In this document: positions 51,601-57,664 of the stretch, in pieces
How positions within the stretch are numbered: position 1 is the stretch's first letter
Layout: every line of letters begins with the position of its first letter
Assembly: GCA_914767715.1 (NCBI GenBank)
Contig: OU612072.1
Coordinates: 23,872,001-23,936,000 of the forward strand
Direction of reading: 5' to 3'
From: Membranipora membranacea
Taxonomy: Eukaryota; Bryozoa; Gymnolaemata; Cheilostomatida; Membraniporidae
Length of the DNA: 64,000 bases
Notes under the pieces: generated by a model
The model's database searches: none
Told to the model about the DNA's origin: nothing
The model's input: only the letters and a program-made list of their open reading frames with translations
Program-made: the position numbers and the translations under genes

Positions 51601-54600
51601 GGGCAGTACATAAAAAAATAAAAAATAATTCCGAGTAGGGTATCGAAAACTATGCCATCAGATACCTTACTACACTGACATGATCCTATGGAAACCCCGT
51701 AATTTTAGCTTTCTTGGAATAGGAATTATTCCATGAATTCTGTTATCACTAATGATGTGCTCAATGCTACTGTCCCTTTTCCAAGGGAAGACAACTTGAT
51801 GAAAATTGTTTATTTTCAAAGGCCTGGTAAGTCGCCTATTGATACAGTTGGATTGAGTGCTATATTTTTCCTCTTGCTGACATGGCCTTAATCCATCAAA
51901 TTTCACAGCCTTCCCATGATGCAACGCTTTGGATTTCCCAGATAAATATAGTCAAACTTTTGTTTATACCATGTACCATGTAATTTTTTAATTTTCATTT
52001 TGTTGGCAGTTGTTTCCTCACAAAGTAAAACAGAATGACTCATAACATGTTTTCTACATCCCACTTATGAAATAAAATGGTATGGTAAAAAGTTCATCCA
52101 TTCTCCCTGGTTGAACATTAATGAACCTTGATTACAAACAGATGCACATGAACAACCATCTGAGAGCCCTGAGAGTGTTTATTGAGTTAATTTTAGTTTG
52201 ATCAATGAAAACAAAAACCTGTGTTCCTAGACAATACTGTGTGCCATGAGAATGTCTTGTCTTATATACATAATATATATCTATGATATTAGGTGCTGGC
52301 TGACCATGTTAGATTTATTTATCAATATGGATAATAAGTAGGCTATGGATACAGCAGATCTTCTCAGCTCTTTATTATTTTATTCATTGACCCTCCTCCA
52401 TACCACTGAATAGATAGTATAGGCAGCCCACTGTATGTATAGGTAGAATAGATAGATACTGCTTAACTTGCTGGGTATATAGGCAAAAGCAGGTTGAATA
52501 TTTAGAGGTAGGATAATAGTCTTTGGGTACCCAGGCATAGTTGAGCTGCAATTTTTTTCAATTGATTTAATTACTAAACAGGCAAATCACGATATCTCAA
52601 AAAATTTCATCTGCTGGTCCATTACCCTGTCTTGACAAGCTTTGTCGGAGGGGTTCCCCTCTCCTTCCAGCAATGCTTGTCAAGAAAGGCCACTGTTTGC
52701 CATGGTCTTGCAGGATGTGGCACTTTGAAGACTTCTCTTTCAGAGAGTATACAATAACAAATTCAATAAAATTTAAGAGGTTAACGGCTCCCTAATAGGT
52801 AATTTCGCGCCCTTGGTATCTATATTAAATAATCATTAATCATAATCATTTTCATGGGGAAATCCAACTGAATCCAACTTGAATTCAAGTTGTCTCCCTA
52901 TTACCAATGAGGAGATAATTCTAAGTTTCATGTCATTATCATTGAAAAACCGTATACCTAATCATAAAATCTATTCAGTTGGATTTCCCCATGAATATGA
53001 TTAATAATTATTTAATATAGATACCAAGGGCGCCGAATTTACCTAATGCATATCTATGGAATTACCAAGGTATATTGAGGCCAATTATAATTTGACTTGA
53101 ATTTTTTAGGGAAACCCATTTATTATATAACCATGGCCATTAACAATAAGCCGCTGGGTCACAAAGCGATATTAAATTCTGTAAATTTTCAACTGCACTA
53201 TCATTGACCCACTGTCAATGTCTCTTGTCCATAACCCAGGATTTGAGTTGACAAACTGCATATAATTCTAGTGATGAAAATACAATTGCCGTTACGCAAT
53301 GCAAGGTGTAATATCGCATCCTATTGTATGCTATTGCTAATGGTTCCTATGGTATCCTGTTGAGGTTTTATTATCATACCATAAAACCATAAAGTTGCAT
53401 CTTGGAAATGATGTAACAATTCCTTATTCAGTAGATAAAGGGTAAGTCATAAAGAGATAAAGGGATTCATGCATAAATGATTTAACATTTATGGTATTTC
53501 AAGTAGTGTAAAAGCCTCTTAACAACTTTAAGCATAGCCTATATCAAACATGACAGTATATTTCAAGCTTGACATGTATGCAGATATTTGCCTTACTTGT
53601 GCTAAATCTTGATTAGCACCCATTTATGACAGCATTAATGGATTCTGAGGTAACAATAAACGACCCTAGAGAGTGAAAAAATGATTCAAATAACCTGAAA
53701 AATACACAACAATTATGCATGGCACAATATATAATGTTGATATTAATTTCCCCACCATGTTTTGCAGTTTGTATGCGCCTTTCTACTTCTCTCAACATAT
53801 AATCATCACCAATTTGCATCAAATGAGAAGACAACTTTGTATTATTGTTGAGTTGCGACATTTGCGACGTTAGTGGGTTCGAGCTATTGCGACGTTTAAA
53901 AAATTGCGGCGTTTGTGGGTTTGCGACATTTTAAAAACCCTTCGTTGCGACGTTTTTTGGATTGCGACGTTAGTGGAACGCTAGATTGCGACGTTTTGGC
54001 GTTTGCGACGTTTGTGGGTTCAACAATTACCATGTCCCATTGAGTGTTTAGTAAATTGATGCAAAATTCTTTAAGGCCAGTCAGGCTGAAGTGACTCATC
54101 GGATTGGATTTCAATCAGCAAATAACAACTGTGATATAGAGATGTGTAGGAATCAAGGAGGTTAATCTCTAATGCTGTTGGGTAACGCTGACTTAAATCT
54201 TCTATAGTTATTCTAACAACAAAGACATCAGAACAATACAACAATGCATTAGAAATACATTCTAAGGAGGTTTATTAAATAAATATATCAGCAGCACACA
54301 GTGACATTTGTCAGCCTAGATTTATAGAATAACTCACCTCTTCGGTATCTCAGTCAGGCTGCAACCAGAGAGACTCAGAGTTTCTAGATGTGGTAGCTCT
54401 GATAGTATCTGACTCAGCCTTTCACCTTTACCCAGATCACCTCTTAGTACTAGATGTCTCAGTGATGTCATTTTTGATAATCTGTGTAATATAATATAAT
54501 ATCATCTACCAAATTTTTGAAACTTTAGAAAACAACAGCAAGAAGTGATGGGTGATGGAGGCTGGAACAATAAACCTTGAAAGCTCCCCCAATGGGATTC

Positions 54601-57600
54601 GAACCCACAACTCTTGCGGCACTAATCACCTGGCAGTGAATAGCAAGCCATCTCACCATCCCCAAAAAAGAATGGGTTGATGGCACTTATTAACATGCCC
54701 GCTTTTCACTACTCAGAGTTGTGTTCTCTTGTCCCATAGCTCATTCCACTCTACCATACCACCCTATGCAACCATACTGACTCTCGTGATCTGACTGGGC
54801 ATGTAGATCACTGATAAACTAGGGTATCATTACCACAAAGCAGGTGTCGTAAGGCTAAGCATGCATCATGCGTGACTTGAATTCGCGCATGTGCAAGAAC
54901 AATGAGATTAGTTTGGGTTCTGATTGCAACTTTTGAAAGGGGAAATGGGATATCCCCTGCATACACTGTCGATCAAAATCAGCTAATAATGACAAGAGAG
55001 GATAACTATCAGTAACAAATCCACACGCTTTGGGGAGTATGTCACCAGAGCAGGTAGCCAATCAGATGGCTTCGGAATTCCGAGGCTCAATTTTGCAGAG
55101 ATCAGCTCATGCCCAGAGCTGAGCATGCGCAGAATGCTATGCAACACAGCGTAAGTGTTAGGGTTGTTGGCCTTACATGGCCCATTGCTTGGACTACAAC
55201 ATTTTACTGCATTTATGAAACGGAATATAATTAACGACAAATAACTTTTGGTCGCAAAAATTAAATCATTATCATCAATAACCAGGCTTCCTAACCTGAA
55301 GCTTTTAAAGCTGTATTCTGGGATACGGTCGAGCATCAGGTATATCACTGATTTAGATAGCCTCTCTGGTAACTCTGCAGGTGCATCATCTATAAAGAGT
55401 AAAGCTATCTGACCAGCTGATGGAGTCTCTGTCTCCAGCTCTACTAGAGTCAGCTCTTTAAAGCTGCTCGATAATCGGCAGCAGATTTGTCTGTGGACAA
55501 CAGGATCATCCAAGTTACTGTCACCTTGCTTCTCCCAAGCTACTCTGTATCCTATAATAATAAAACACTATAGTAAATCACTATGTTCCCATATGTCAAT
55601 GTGACATCGATTTGAGGACCAACCAATACATGGAATTAGCATTTAGGTCAACTTCTGTTCGCATTGGTTCACATTTGTTCATCAAATTGGGTAACCGCAT
55701 TTATTAAAAATTGAAGCCCGACTATGTATTGCTGAGCTCTTTGCGCTGTGTTCGATGTCAATCAATCAAGCATAAATTATTATTTATATATATATATATA
55801 TATAGATATATATATACATATATATATATCGGAAAACAATTGCATGTGCAACTCATAACATTGAGGAATGTCTCTCGTACGATCTATAGGATAATGATAC
55901 TTTCATATAATCACAGAGTAAGGATATACAGAGGGGACACTTCAATGATTGTTATTGTGCCTGCTGTTTTTGATCTAGTGGGGGAAAATCATCAATCTGG
56001 CCATCTGCCAATTTCATATAAGTTACAATGGAGACTTGTGATGCAGACATAACCACCTATGATAAGTCATAATTCATTCTGTATTTATGCTAAAGACTGA
56101 TTTCCAACTTTTTTGAAATGTTCAAGTTAGTTAGTTATCTATTTTATTTTGTACAGAAAAAGCCTCTATTTGCAGGCATAATATTTTGAACAACATTTTA
56201 GGAAATTCTAGTGTTACTGCAGTGTTGTTGTTTTTAAAAATTGTTATGGGAGGGTAACTCCTGTGGACATTATTTTCCTTGTTTTGAATGACCATGTAAA
56301 TGTCCTCTGCTTGATTTCTGTAACCCCCGTGGCTCCATCTTCTCTCCAAGTCTTTCACTAATCAGATGCATGCATCAACCATAGCAAGAGAAACGGAGTG
56401 ATATTTCTTTAATTGAGATCCTAGATCAGGCTCAAAATTCCTACCCTCACATTGATCACGTCAGATAGGTTCGGGTGGCCTCAAACCAGAACCGTCCCAT
56501 GTTCATTGATCTATATGTGCTGGTGTGGACCCCTGTGCTGTCAGGTAGTGATCAGTTACTAGACTTCACTTCATGCGGATGAGTCCCTAATCATCTCACA
56601 AGTGTACTATGACCGAAACCGTTCCCTCCAACATCATTGACATATTCGGATATCAAGATGTTCAAGATATGTTCAAGATATCAAGATGTTCAAGCTTCAA
56701 GCTACACACCATATTCTTGACATTTTTTGCTATGATACATAGGCCATGACTAATCCAGGTTTTTAAAATGGGGTTTTTCATATAGATTTACATGTGGGTT
56801 AGGTCAATACATGGACATTTCCTAATTTTGATGACCAGCTGTCTATCAATTGTCACATGTTAATCTATGTGATAAAACTCATTTTAAAAACCTGGGTTAC
56901 TCATAGCCTATGTATCCTAGCCAAAATGACAATAATATGGTGTATAGCTTGAAGGTTGGACATTTCAAAAAAGTTAGAAATCAGTCTTGAGCATGAATAC
57001 AGAATGAATTATGACTTATCATAGGTGGTTATGTCCGCATCACAAAAGTCCATTGTAACTTATATAAAATATGAAATTGACAGGTGGCCAGATTGATGAT
57101 TCTCCCCCACTAGATCAAAAACCGTAACGATCATTGAAGTGTCCCCTCTGTATATCCTTACTCTGTGGTATAATGCTACAGCTTTTTCTAGGTGCTACAC
57201 AGGCGTGTGGGTACATCCTTTGCAGCTTCAGTGAGGCACATAATGGTGGTGACATGAGAACGCTGAATTGTCTAAAACTAATCATATTTACAAATATGAT
57301 TAGATTTGAAAGATACTCAAAAGATACTAATAAATTGATCATGACAAGTTTCTTAGTAGACTGCAAAATTCAAACTCGAATCCAATTGTAATTGCTCGAG
57401 TTATTGACATGAAATCGTGACTCAGAAGGCAGAAGTGCATGTCAATGATGACCTTGAGGAATCTCCATTCAGTGACGCTGTGTCACCAAAATTATGTATG
57501 TCAGTGCCTCCAGCTTTTACCCAATACAGAATCTAATAAACGTGCTATGTAATGACACATGAAAACTCACTCTGTTCTATTCCAACATCTTCTTCTTTTA

Positions 57601-57613
57601 ACACATGAGCCAT
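24479..57613 (-). CDS. LRR exon array with N-terminal exons (5' block of the ROCO gene)
   Basis: Coding order: 57613-57571 (ATG), 55551-55296, then LRR exons 54481-54338, 49305-49159, 48286-48140, 47658-47512, 45777-45631, 42583-42437, 41713-41573, 40452-40306, 39645-39499, 38085-37939, 36809-36663, 30262-30116, 28259-28113, 25489-25343 and 24619-24479. Every LRR exon is a multiple of three with phase-2 borders, so any number can be spliced in or lost without frameshift. Each encodes two LRRs (roughly 26 + 23 residues), pattern MSSLKQLxLSxNxL then LTNLELLxLSxCxLREIPES. No signal peptide or membrane segment is seen, so a cytosolic protein is expected. The last exon ends in phase 2, matching the acceptor at 16260 of the Roc-COR-caspase block. 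Joined to that block the CDS is 5,499 nt. The alternative is a separate LRR-only gene whose 3' end I failed to find. Confidence 0.7.
25343..25489 (-). CDS. LRR cassette exon, 147 bp
   Basis: Open in frame; variable segments LHLSANYL and LDLSGCDL. Acceptor TTTGCAG, donor GTAATG, phase 2. Twin of 42437-42583 through the 3.7-kb duplication. Confidence 0.88.
26095..26280 (+). pseudogene. L1/Tx1-like RT fragment
   Basis: Encodes a broken stretch around TEAVTVLIQKEGDKVYPLNR, typical of the RT entry region of L1/Tx1 LINEs. It is cut off at 26279 by the GTGATCACTTTCAAAGG repeat. A copy lies at 43195-43372. Confidence 0.6.
26381..26707. mobile_element. TTAA-type MITE
   Basis: 327 bp with terminal inverted repeats AGTGACAGTCCTATTAG and CTAGTAGGACAGTCACT, flanked by TTAA on both sides (26377-26380, 26708-26711). 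TTAA targets are typical of piggyBac and Kolobok groups. No ORF. Confidence 0.75.
27750..28003 (+). pseudogene. L1/Tx1-like ORF2 fragment upstream of RT
   Basis: Reads EEKFEGLAVRARCATK, a stop, then RAKNNITSLRNSRGEIETDD, the conserved linker between endonuclease and RT of L1-like LINEs. Interrupted by a stop at 27866. Copy at 44844-45097. Confidence 0.6.
28113..28259 (-). CDS. LRR cassette exon, 147 bp
   Basis: Open; variable segments LGLSRNDL and LDLSRCHL. Same borders and phase as its neighbours. Confidence 0.87.
29706..29992. mobile_element. Short TIR element inserted in a duplicated intron
   Basis: Ends ATCACTATGGTTCCATGG and its complement. Paralogous introns (37812 and 45503 regions) read uninterrupted GACTGATTGGGGAATG, so this element was inserted at that point. 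It contains a B-box-like GGTTCAAGTCTC near 29892. Confidence 0.65.
30116..30262 (-). CDS. LRR cassette exon, 147 bp
   Basis: Open; variable segments LHLSNNYL and LDLSWSKL. The intron on its 5' side (30263-36662) holds the CR1-like LINE. Confidence 0.87.
31334..32287 (+). CDS. LINE ORF1 with PHD-like zinc finger and coiled coil
   Basis: 317 residues. A PHD-like finger (CLKCLKAV, CNICQYSAHTYC, WYCHRC; about residues 29-85) is followed by a charged coiled-coil stretch (about 130-175) and a basic C-terminal region. PHD-type ORF1 proteins are known from CR1/L2-group LINEs and are thought to bind element RNA or chromatin. It ends 45 nt before ORF2. Confidence 0.85.
   Translation: MPETPASSPRGNQIRNPPTPGQPANPNTCLKCLKAVTKTKPSLKCNICQYSAHTYCLPEWADVLTMTELTKITSRTGLVWYCHRCFPKLPEYFFGPEVKTSLEQIDDKIENLSRLVTDSHKLTKTFAQVTGESNNNNAELKVIAERLDQRAKRESLERQKLERNQSAILHGLAEEVNTHKEVSDIMHGLGFLPNSITRVSRLGVQKLNRPQNKPRPVKIQFHTEIMKIDFLRYFNRWRDRDRMFATPDLTKEEQEKEYKLRCIRNNLSDMFKDNKYRLRSGQLQCSEKGTEAWIVVDESGKTIDSTVNTDQSSSKEH
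32333..35071 (+). CDS. LINE ORF2: AP-type endonuclease and reverse transcriptase
   Basis: 912 residues. Endonuclease with WNCNGISGK, TETKL, VGDFNLPDIDW and SDHH (about 1-230). RT with KGAGPDGLSSALLK, LDFSKAFDVV, GVPQGSVLGPLLFLLYIND (about 632) and catalytic FADDS (about 663). Length and motif wording fit the CR1/Jockey group. No stop or frameshift, so potentially active. Confidence 0.9.
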   Translation: MDTKHPVSILVWNCNGISGKRHQLELILDHHKPHLFALTETKLIGSILDKEICDNYNLYRLDRVNTSGRGGGVLIGVSETSNILVNKITPEERGEILSLDLSIGGFSFSFTVYYRRPAINSIDDFLTWHRNQTSCNQLIVGDFNLPDIDWSKGQLKRRLNPNMHESFLNFVEASDLEQFVDFPTHTHGNTLDLVLSNLDLSIPISEPSCSDHHVLLFDLFSEHPNSHSINNNNTTPFWNFKKAKIPEIMIDCYDIETEISQQVKVGAPVNTVWETFKSSILKSAFKNIPSKRRKPTPSPWMSKSTEREVNRRKRWHKTSKLHNTAENREKSSKQSKLCDKLINHDYNAFINNHICSKLENGDSKPLFKFISNRRGNSNTIKKIDGCLSDSAADIADCFASAFSSVFTDDDGRQPPTNPCTAQQFSCIKIQPIGVLKQLQSLDRTKGAGPDGLSSALLKFLANFIYKPLSLIYQYSLDTGAVPDDWKLANVIPIHKKGSRSNPLNYRPISMTCITSKILEHILCHDINNFLDNNNLLVECQHGFRKQHGCDTQLLTTITDLVEAYDQNIPVDLAVLDFSKAFDVVSHPKLLLKMKAIGIHRSTCNWISEWLSNRLLTVTVNGVQSSLHHVTSGVPQGSVLGPLLFLLYINDMPSCVHFCNLRLFADDSLAFHRIQSQVDVDHMQSDLDRLIEWANTWQMKFNVDKCEHMRIQRQKHNSTQASYMLNNSKLTQVSSIKYLGVHIDDQLSFDKHIREICKKATQILHMLMRNLKKARTKSRSICYKCICRPILEYASQSWSPHLVKHIDTMEAINRKAFRWAFHKKKSDHISDLMSQFDWQTLAERRQNSDLKLYFKIIAGSAAVDEGKVSTSHMHDHNTRTGSVVGTINTNVKKYAFKQRVYRYLNPAIHRTDL
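35825..36620. repeat. Duplicated intron segment, copy of 38659-39440
   Basis: Direct duplicate beginning ATGGTATGCTTTTAGTTGC and running close to the next LRR exon. With 30100-30828 (copy of about 37910-38651), it shows that exon pair 30116/36663 and exon pair 37939/39499 arose by duplication of a two-exon unit before the LINE inserted. Confidence 0.8.
36663..36809 (-). CDS. LRR cassette exon, 147 bp
   Basis: Open; variable segments LDLSGNNL and LNLSECDL. Belongs to the second intron-sequence subtype (donor side reads CTTTCAGG on the plus strand rather than CTCTCAGG). Confidence 0.87.
37500..37814 (+). pseudogene. L1/Tx1-like RT fragment
   Basis: Contains EGDKVYALNRRPVSFLNTNY and KYINKAIVQPHLETIIKHEQ, the conserved RT motif around RPISLLNTDYKI of L1-like elements. 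Broken by stops; plus strand, antisense to the ROCO gene. Confidence 0.7.
37939..38085 (-). CDS. LRR cassette exon, 147 bp
   Basis: Open; variable segments LHLYHNYL and LNLREGDL. Its 5'-side intron is the LINE-free twin of 30263-36662. Confidence 0.87.
39499..39645 (-). CDS. LRR cassette exon, 147 bp
   Basis: Open; variable segments LDLTVNDL and LNLSECNL, with the linker LSLTLAKL instead of LGQTLSKL. Confidence 0.87.
40306..40452 (-). CDS. LRR cassette exon, 147 bp
   Basis: Open; variable segments LDLSGNDL and LYLRECGL, linker LAQTLPKL. Very close to 49159-49305, including flanking intron sequence. Confidence 0.87.
41086..41200 (+). pseudogene. L1/Tx1-like RT fragment (later segment)
   Basis: Reads LEYSRKVECNSNIVSLGQEK then AFERF, matching the L1-family LDQEKAFDRV block next to RT motif A. 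Truncated on both sides. Confidence 0.55.
41573..41713 (-). CDS. LRR exon, 141 bp (internal copy)
   Basis: Near-identical twin of 24479-24619 within the 3.7-kb duplication. Open, phase 2 at both ends. Its internal position shows that the block containing the array's end was copied back into the array. Confidence 0.82.
42437..42583 (-). CDS. LRR cassette exon, 147 bp
   Basis: Open; variable segments LHLSKNYL and LDLSGCHL. Twin of 25343-25489; the few differences fall at the variable positions. Confidence 0.88.
43195..43372 (+). pseudogene. L1/Tx1-like RT fragment
   Basis: Duplicate of 26095-26280 within the 3.7-kb block, again cut by the same repeat. Confidence 0.6.
43475..43801. mobile_element. 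TTAA-type MITE, second copy
   Basis: Same element as 26381-26707, carried by the 3.7-kb duplication rather than inserted independently. Confidence 0.75.
44844..45506 (+). pseudogene. Longest colinear L1/Tx1-like fragment
   Basis: Linker region (44844-45097) followed, after the duplication border, by LPVEFYKVLFFDDI and the RPVSFLNTNYEI block. Several stops. It shows that the scattered fragments come from one element lying between LRR exons. Confidence 0.65.
45631..45777 (-). CDS. LRR cassette exon, 147 bp
   Basis: Open; variable segments LILSDNYL and LDLSWCYL. An L1-like RT fragment (45172-45506, plus strand) lies just downstream of it. Confidence 0.87.
46441..46880 (+). pseudogene. L1/Tx1-like RT fragment, longest open piece
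   Basis: 135 codons open: PVEFYKVLFFDDI, RMPVSLLNTDYEI, CRYIQEGLCLIRDVLEY. A frameshift near 46800 moves the GQEKAFDLVAHE block into another frame. No catalytic core remains. Confidence 0.72.
46898..47013. repeat. Palindromic mini-element
   Basis: Ends AATTTCAGTCAAGGCC and GGCCTTGACTGAAATTTT. A one-armed relative (CAGTCAAGGCCAAATCTCTGG) recurs beside most CTCTCAGG-type cassettes, for example near 25720 and 46010. Confidence 0.65.
47382..47440 (-). pseudogene. Truncated LRR cassette
   Basis: Only the 3' part of a cassette remains (about 59 nt to its donor). At about 47440 it breaks into intron-type sequence (ACAAGTATACGCATCACCAT) normally found upstream of CTCTCAGG-type exons. Lacking an acceptor, it should not be spliced in. 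Confidence 0.8.
47512..47658 (-). CDS. LRR cassette exon, 147 bp
   Basis: Open; variable segments LDLDYSDL (the usual Asn is Ser) and LGLSGCHL. Its two halves resemble different subtypes: the CTCTCAGG-type donor side with the LSLTLSKL linker of the other type, suggesting recombination. Confidence 0.85.
48140..48286 (-). CDS. LRR cassette exon, 147 bp
   Basis: Open; variable segments LNLSRNDL and LNLSACKL, ending LREIPK rather than LREIPE. Phase 2 both ends. Confidence 0.87.
48518..48590 (-). pseudogene. Truncated LRR cassette
   Basis: About 73 nt of the 3' half of a cassette, broken off near 48590 into unrelated sequence. No acceptor. A second relic beside 47382-47440, showing turnover in this part of the array. 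Confidence 0.78.
49159..49305 (-). CDS. LRR cassette exon, 147 bp
   Basis: Open; variable segments LDLSGNDL and LNLRECGL, linker LAQTLPKL. First 147-bp cassette in coding order. The flanking region (about 49020-49940) is a copy of 40200-41080. Confidence 0.87.
49764..50090. mobile_element. TTAA-type MITE, third copy
   Basis: Same ends and TTAA flanks. The flanking sequence is also shared with the other copies, so it too was spread by segmental duplication. A truncated copy starts at 40910 and breaks near 41083. Confidence 0.75.
51475..51585. repeat. 111-bp direct repeat, copy 1
   Basis: Begins ATTGATACAGTTGGATTG; near-identical to 51838-51948 within the inverted-arm transposon. Confidence 0.85.
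51838..51948. repeat. 111-bp direct repeat, copy 2
   Basis: Second copy of 51475-51585, 252 bp downstream, with one or two mismatches. Confidence 0.85.
52797..53047. repeat. Nested foldback element
   Basis: Arms TAGGTAATTTCGCGCCCTTG and its near-complement CAAGGGCGCCGAATTTACCTA extend about 90 bp each, ending at CAACTGAATCC. A smaller element inside the 3-kb transposon. Confidence 0.7.
54338..54481 (-). CDS. First LRR exon, 144 bp
   Basis: Divergent founder-like LRR pair: LRHLVLRGDL then LETLSLSGCSLTEIPK. Phase 2 in and out, joining 55296 upstream (reads KSFRLSKMTSLRHL) and the cassettes downstream. Confidence 0.85.
54587..55140 (-). mobile_element. tRNA-related SINE-like repeat
   Basis: Minus-strand A-box-like TGGTGAGATGGC (54658-54647) and B box GGGTTCGAATCCC (54606-54594) without a foldable acceptor stem. 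A neighbouring repeat (ACTGACTCTCGTGATC, then CATGCCCAGAGCTGAGCA) recurs at 59706-59772. Whether the tRNA-like head and this body are one element is not certain. Confidence 0.45.
55296..55551 (-). CDS. N-terminal domain exon, 256 bp, unknown fold
   Basis: Acceptor TTATTATAG, donor GTTAGG; phase 1 in, phase 2 out. It encodes about 85 residues with WEKQGDSNLDDPVV, KELTLVELETE and IALLFIDDAPAELPERL. No domain recognised; the hydrophobic-then-DD stretch looks like a beta strand and turn. Phase fits both the ATG exon and the first LRR exon. Confidence 0.8.
55784..55830. repeat. (TA)n microsatellite
   Basis: Nearly pure TA run with a few G and C interruptions in the intron between the ATG exon and exon 55551. 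Confidence 0.85.
55912..57167. repeat. Long inverted repeat with nested inner palindrome
   Basis: Outer arms 55912-56125 and 56956-57167 are inverted copies (CACAGAGTAAGGATATACAG and complement). A second pair, about 56697-56770 and 56880-56953, lies near the centre. No ORF. It fills most of the intron between the ATG exon and exon 55551. Confidence 0.78.
57571..57613 (-). CDS. Probable first coding exon with ATG
   Basis: ATG at 57613 in good context (ATCATGG), encoding MAHVLKEEDVGIEQ, donor GTGAGT. Ends in phase 1, matching the 55551 acceptor. Short, so the call rests on phase and donor. Confidence 0.65.
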
Positions 57614-57653
57614 GATTAATGCAAACAAGTGAAGACTTCCCAAGAGCAATAAA

Positions 57654-57664
57654 CACTATAAATA
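57654..57664 (-). promoter_or_regulatory. Possible TATA-like element
   Basis: On the minus strand, TATTTATAGTG lies about 45 nt upstream of the ATG at 57613. It would imply a very short leader; upstream 5' UTR exons are equally possible. Confidence 0.2.

Larger units (their letters stand above)
50975..54025. mobile_element. 3.05-kb DNA transposon with very long inverted arms
   Basis: Arms about 50975-51390 and 53610-54025 are inverted copies, starting TGTTGAACCCACAAACGTCG. A 5-bp ATTAC duplication flanks it (50970-50974, 54026-54030). The outer part of each arm carries many copies of AACGTCGCAA. No transposase ORF: non-autonomous. It lies in the intron between exons 54338 and 49305. Family not recognised. 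Confidence 0.82.
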
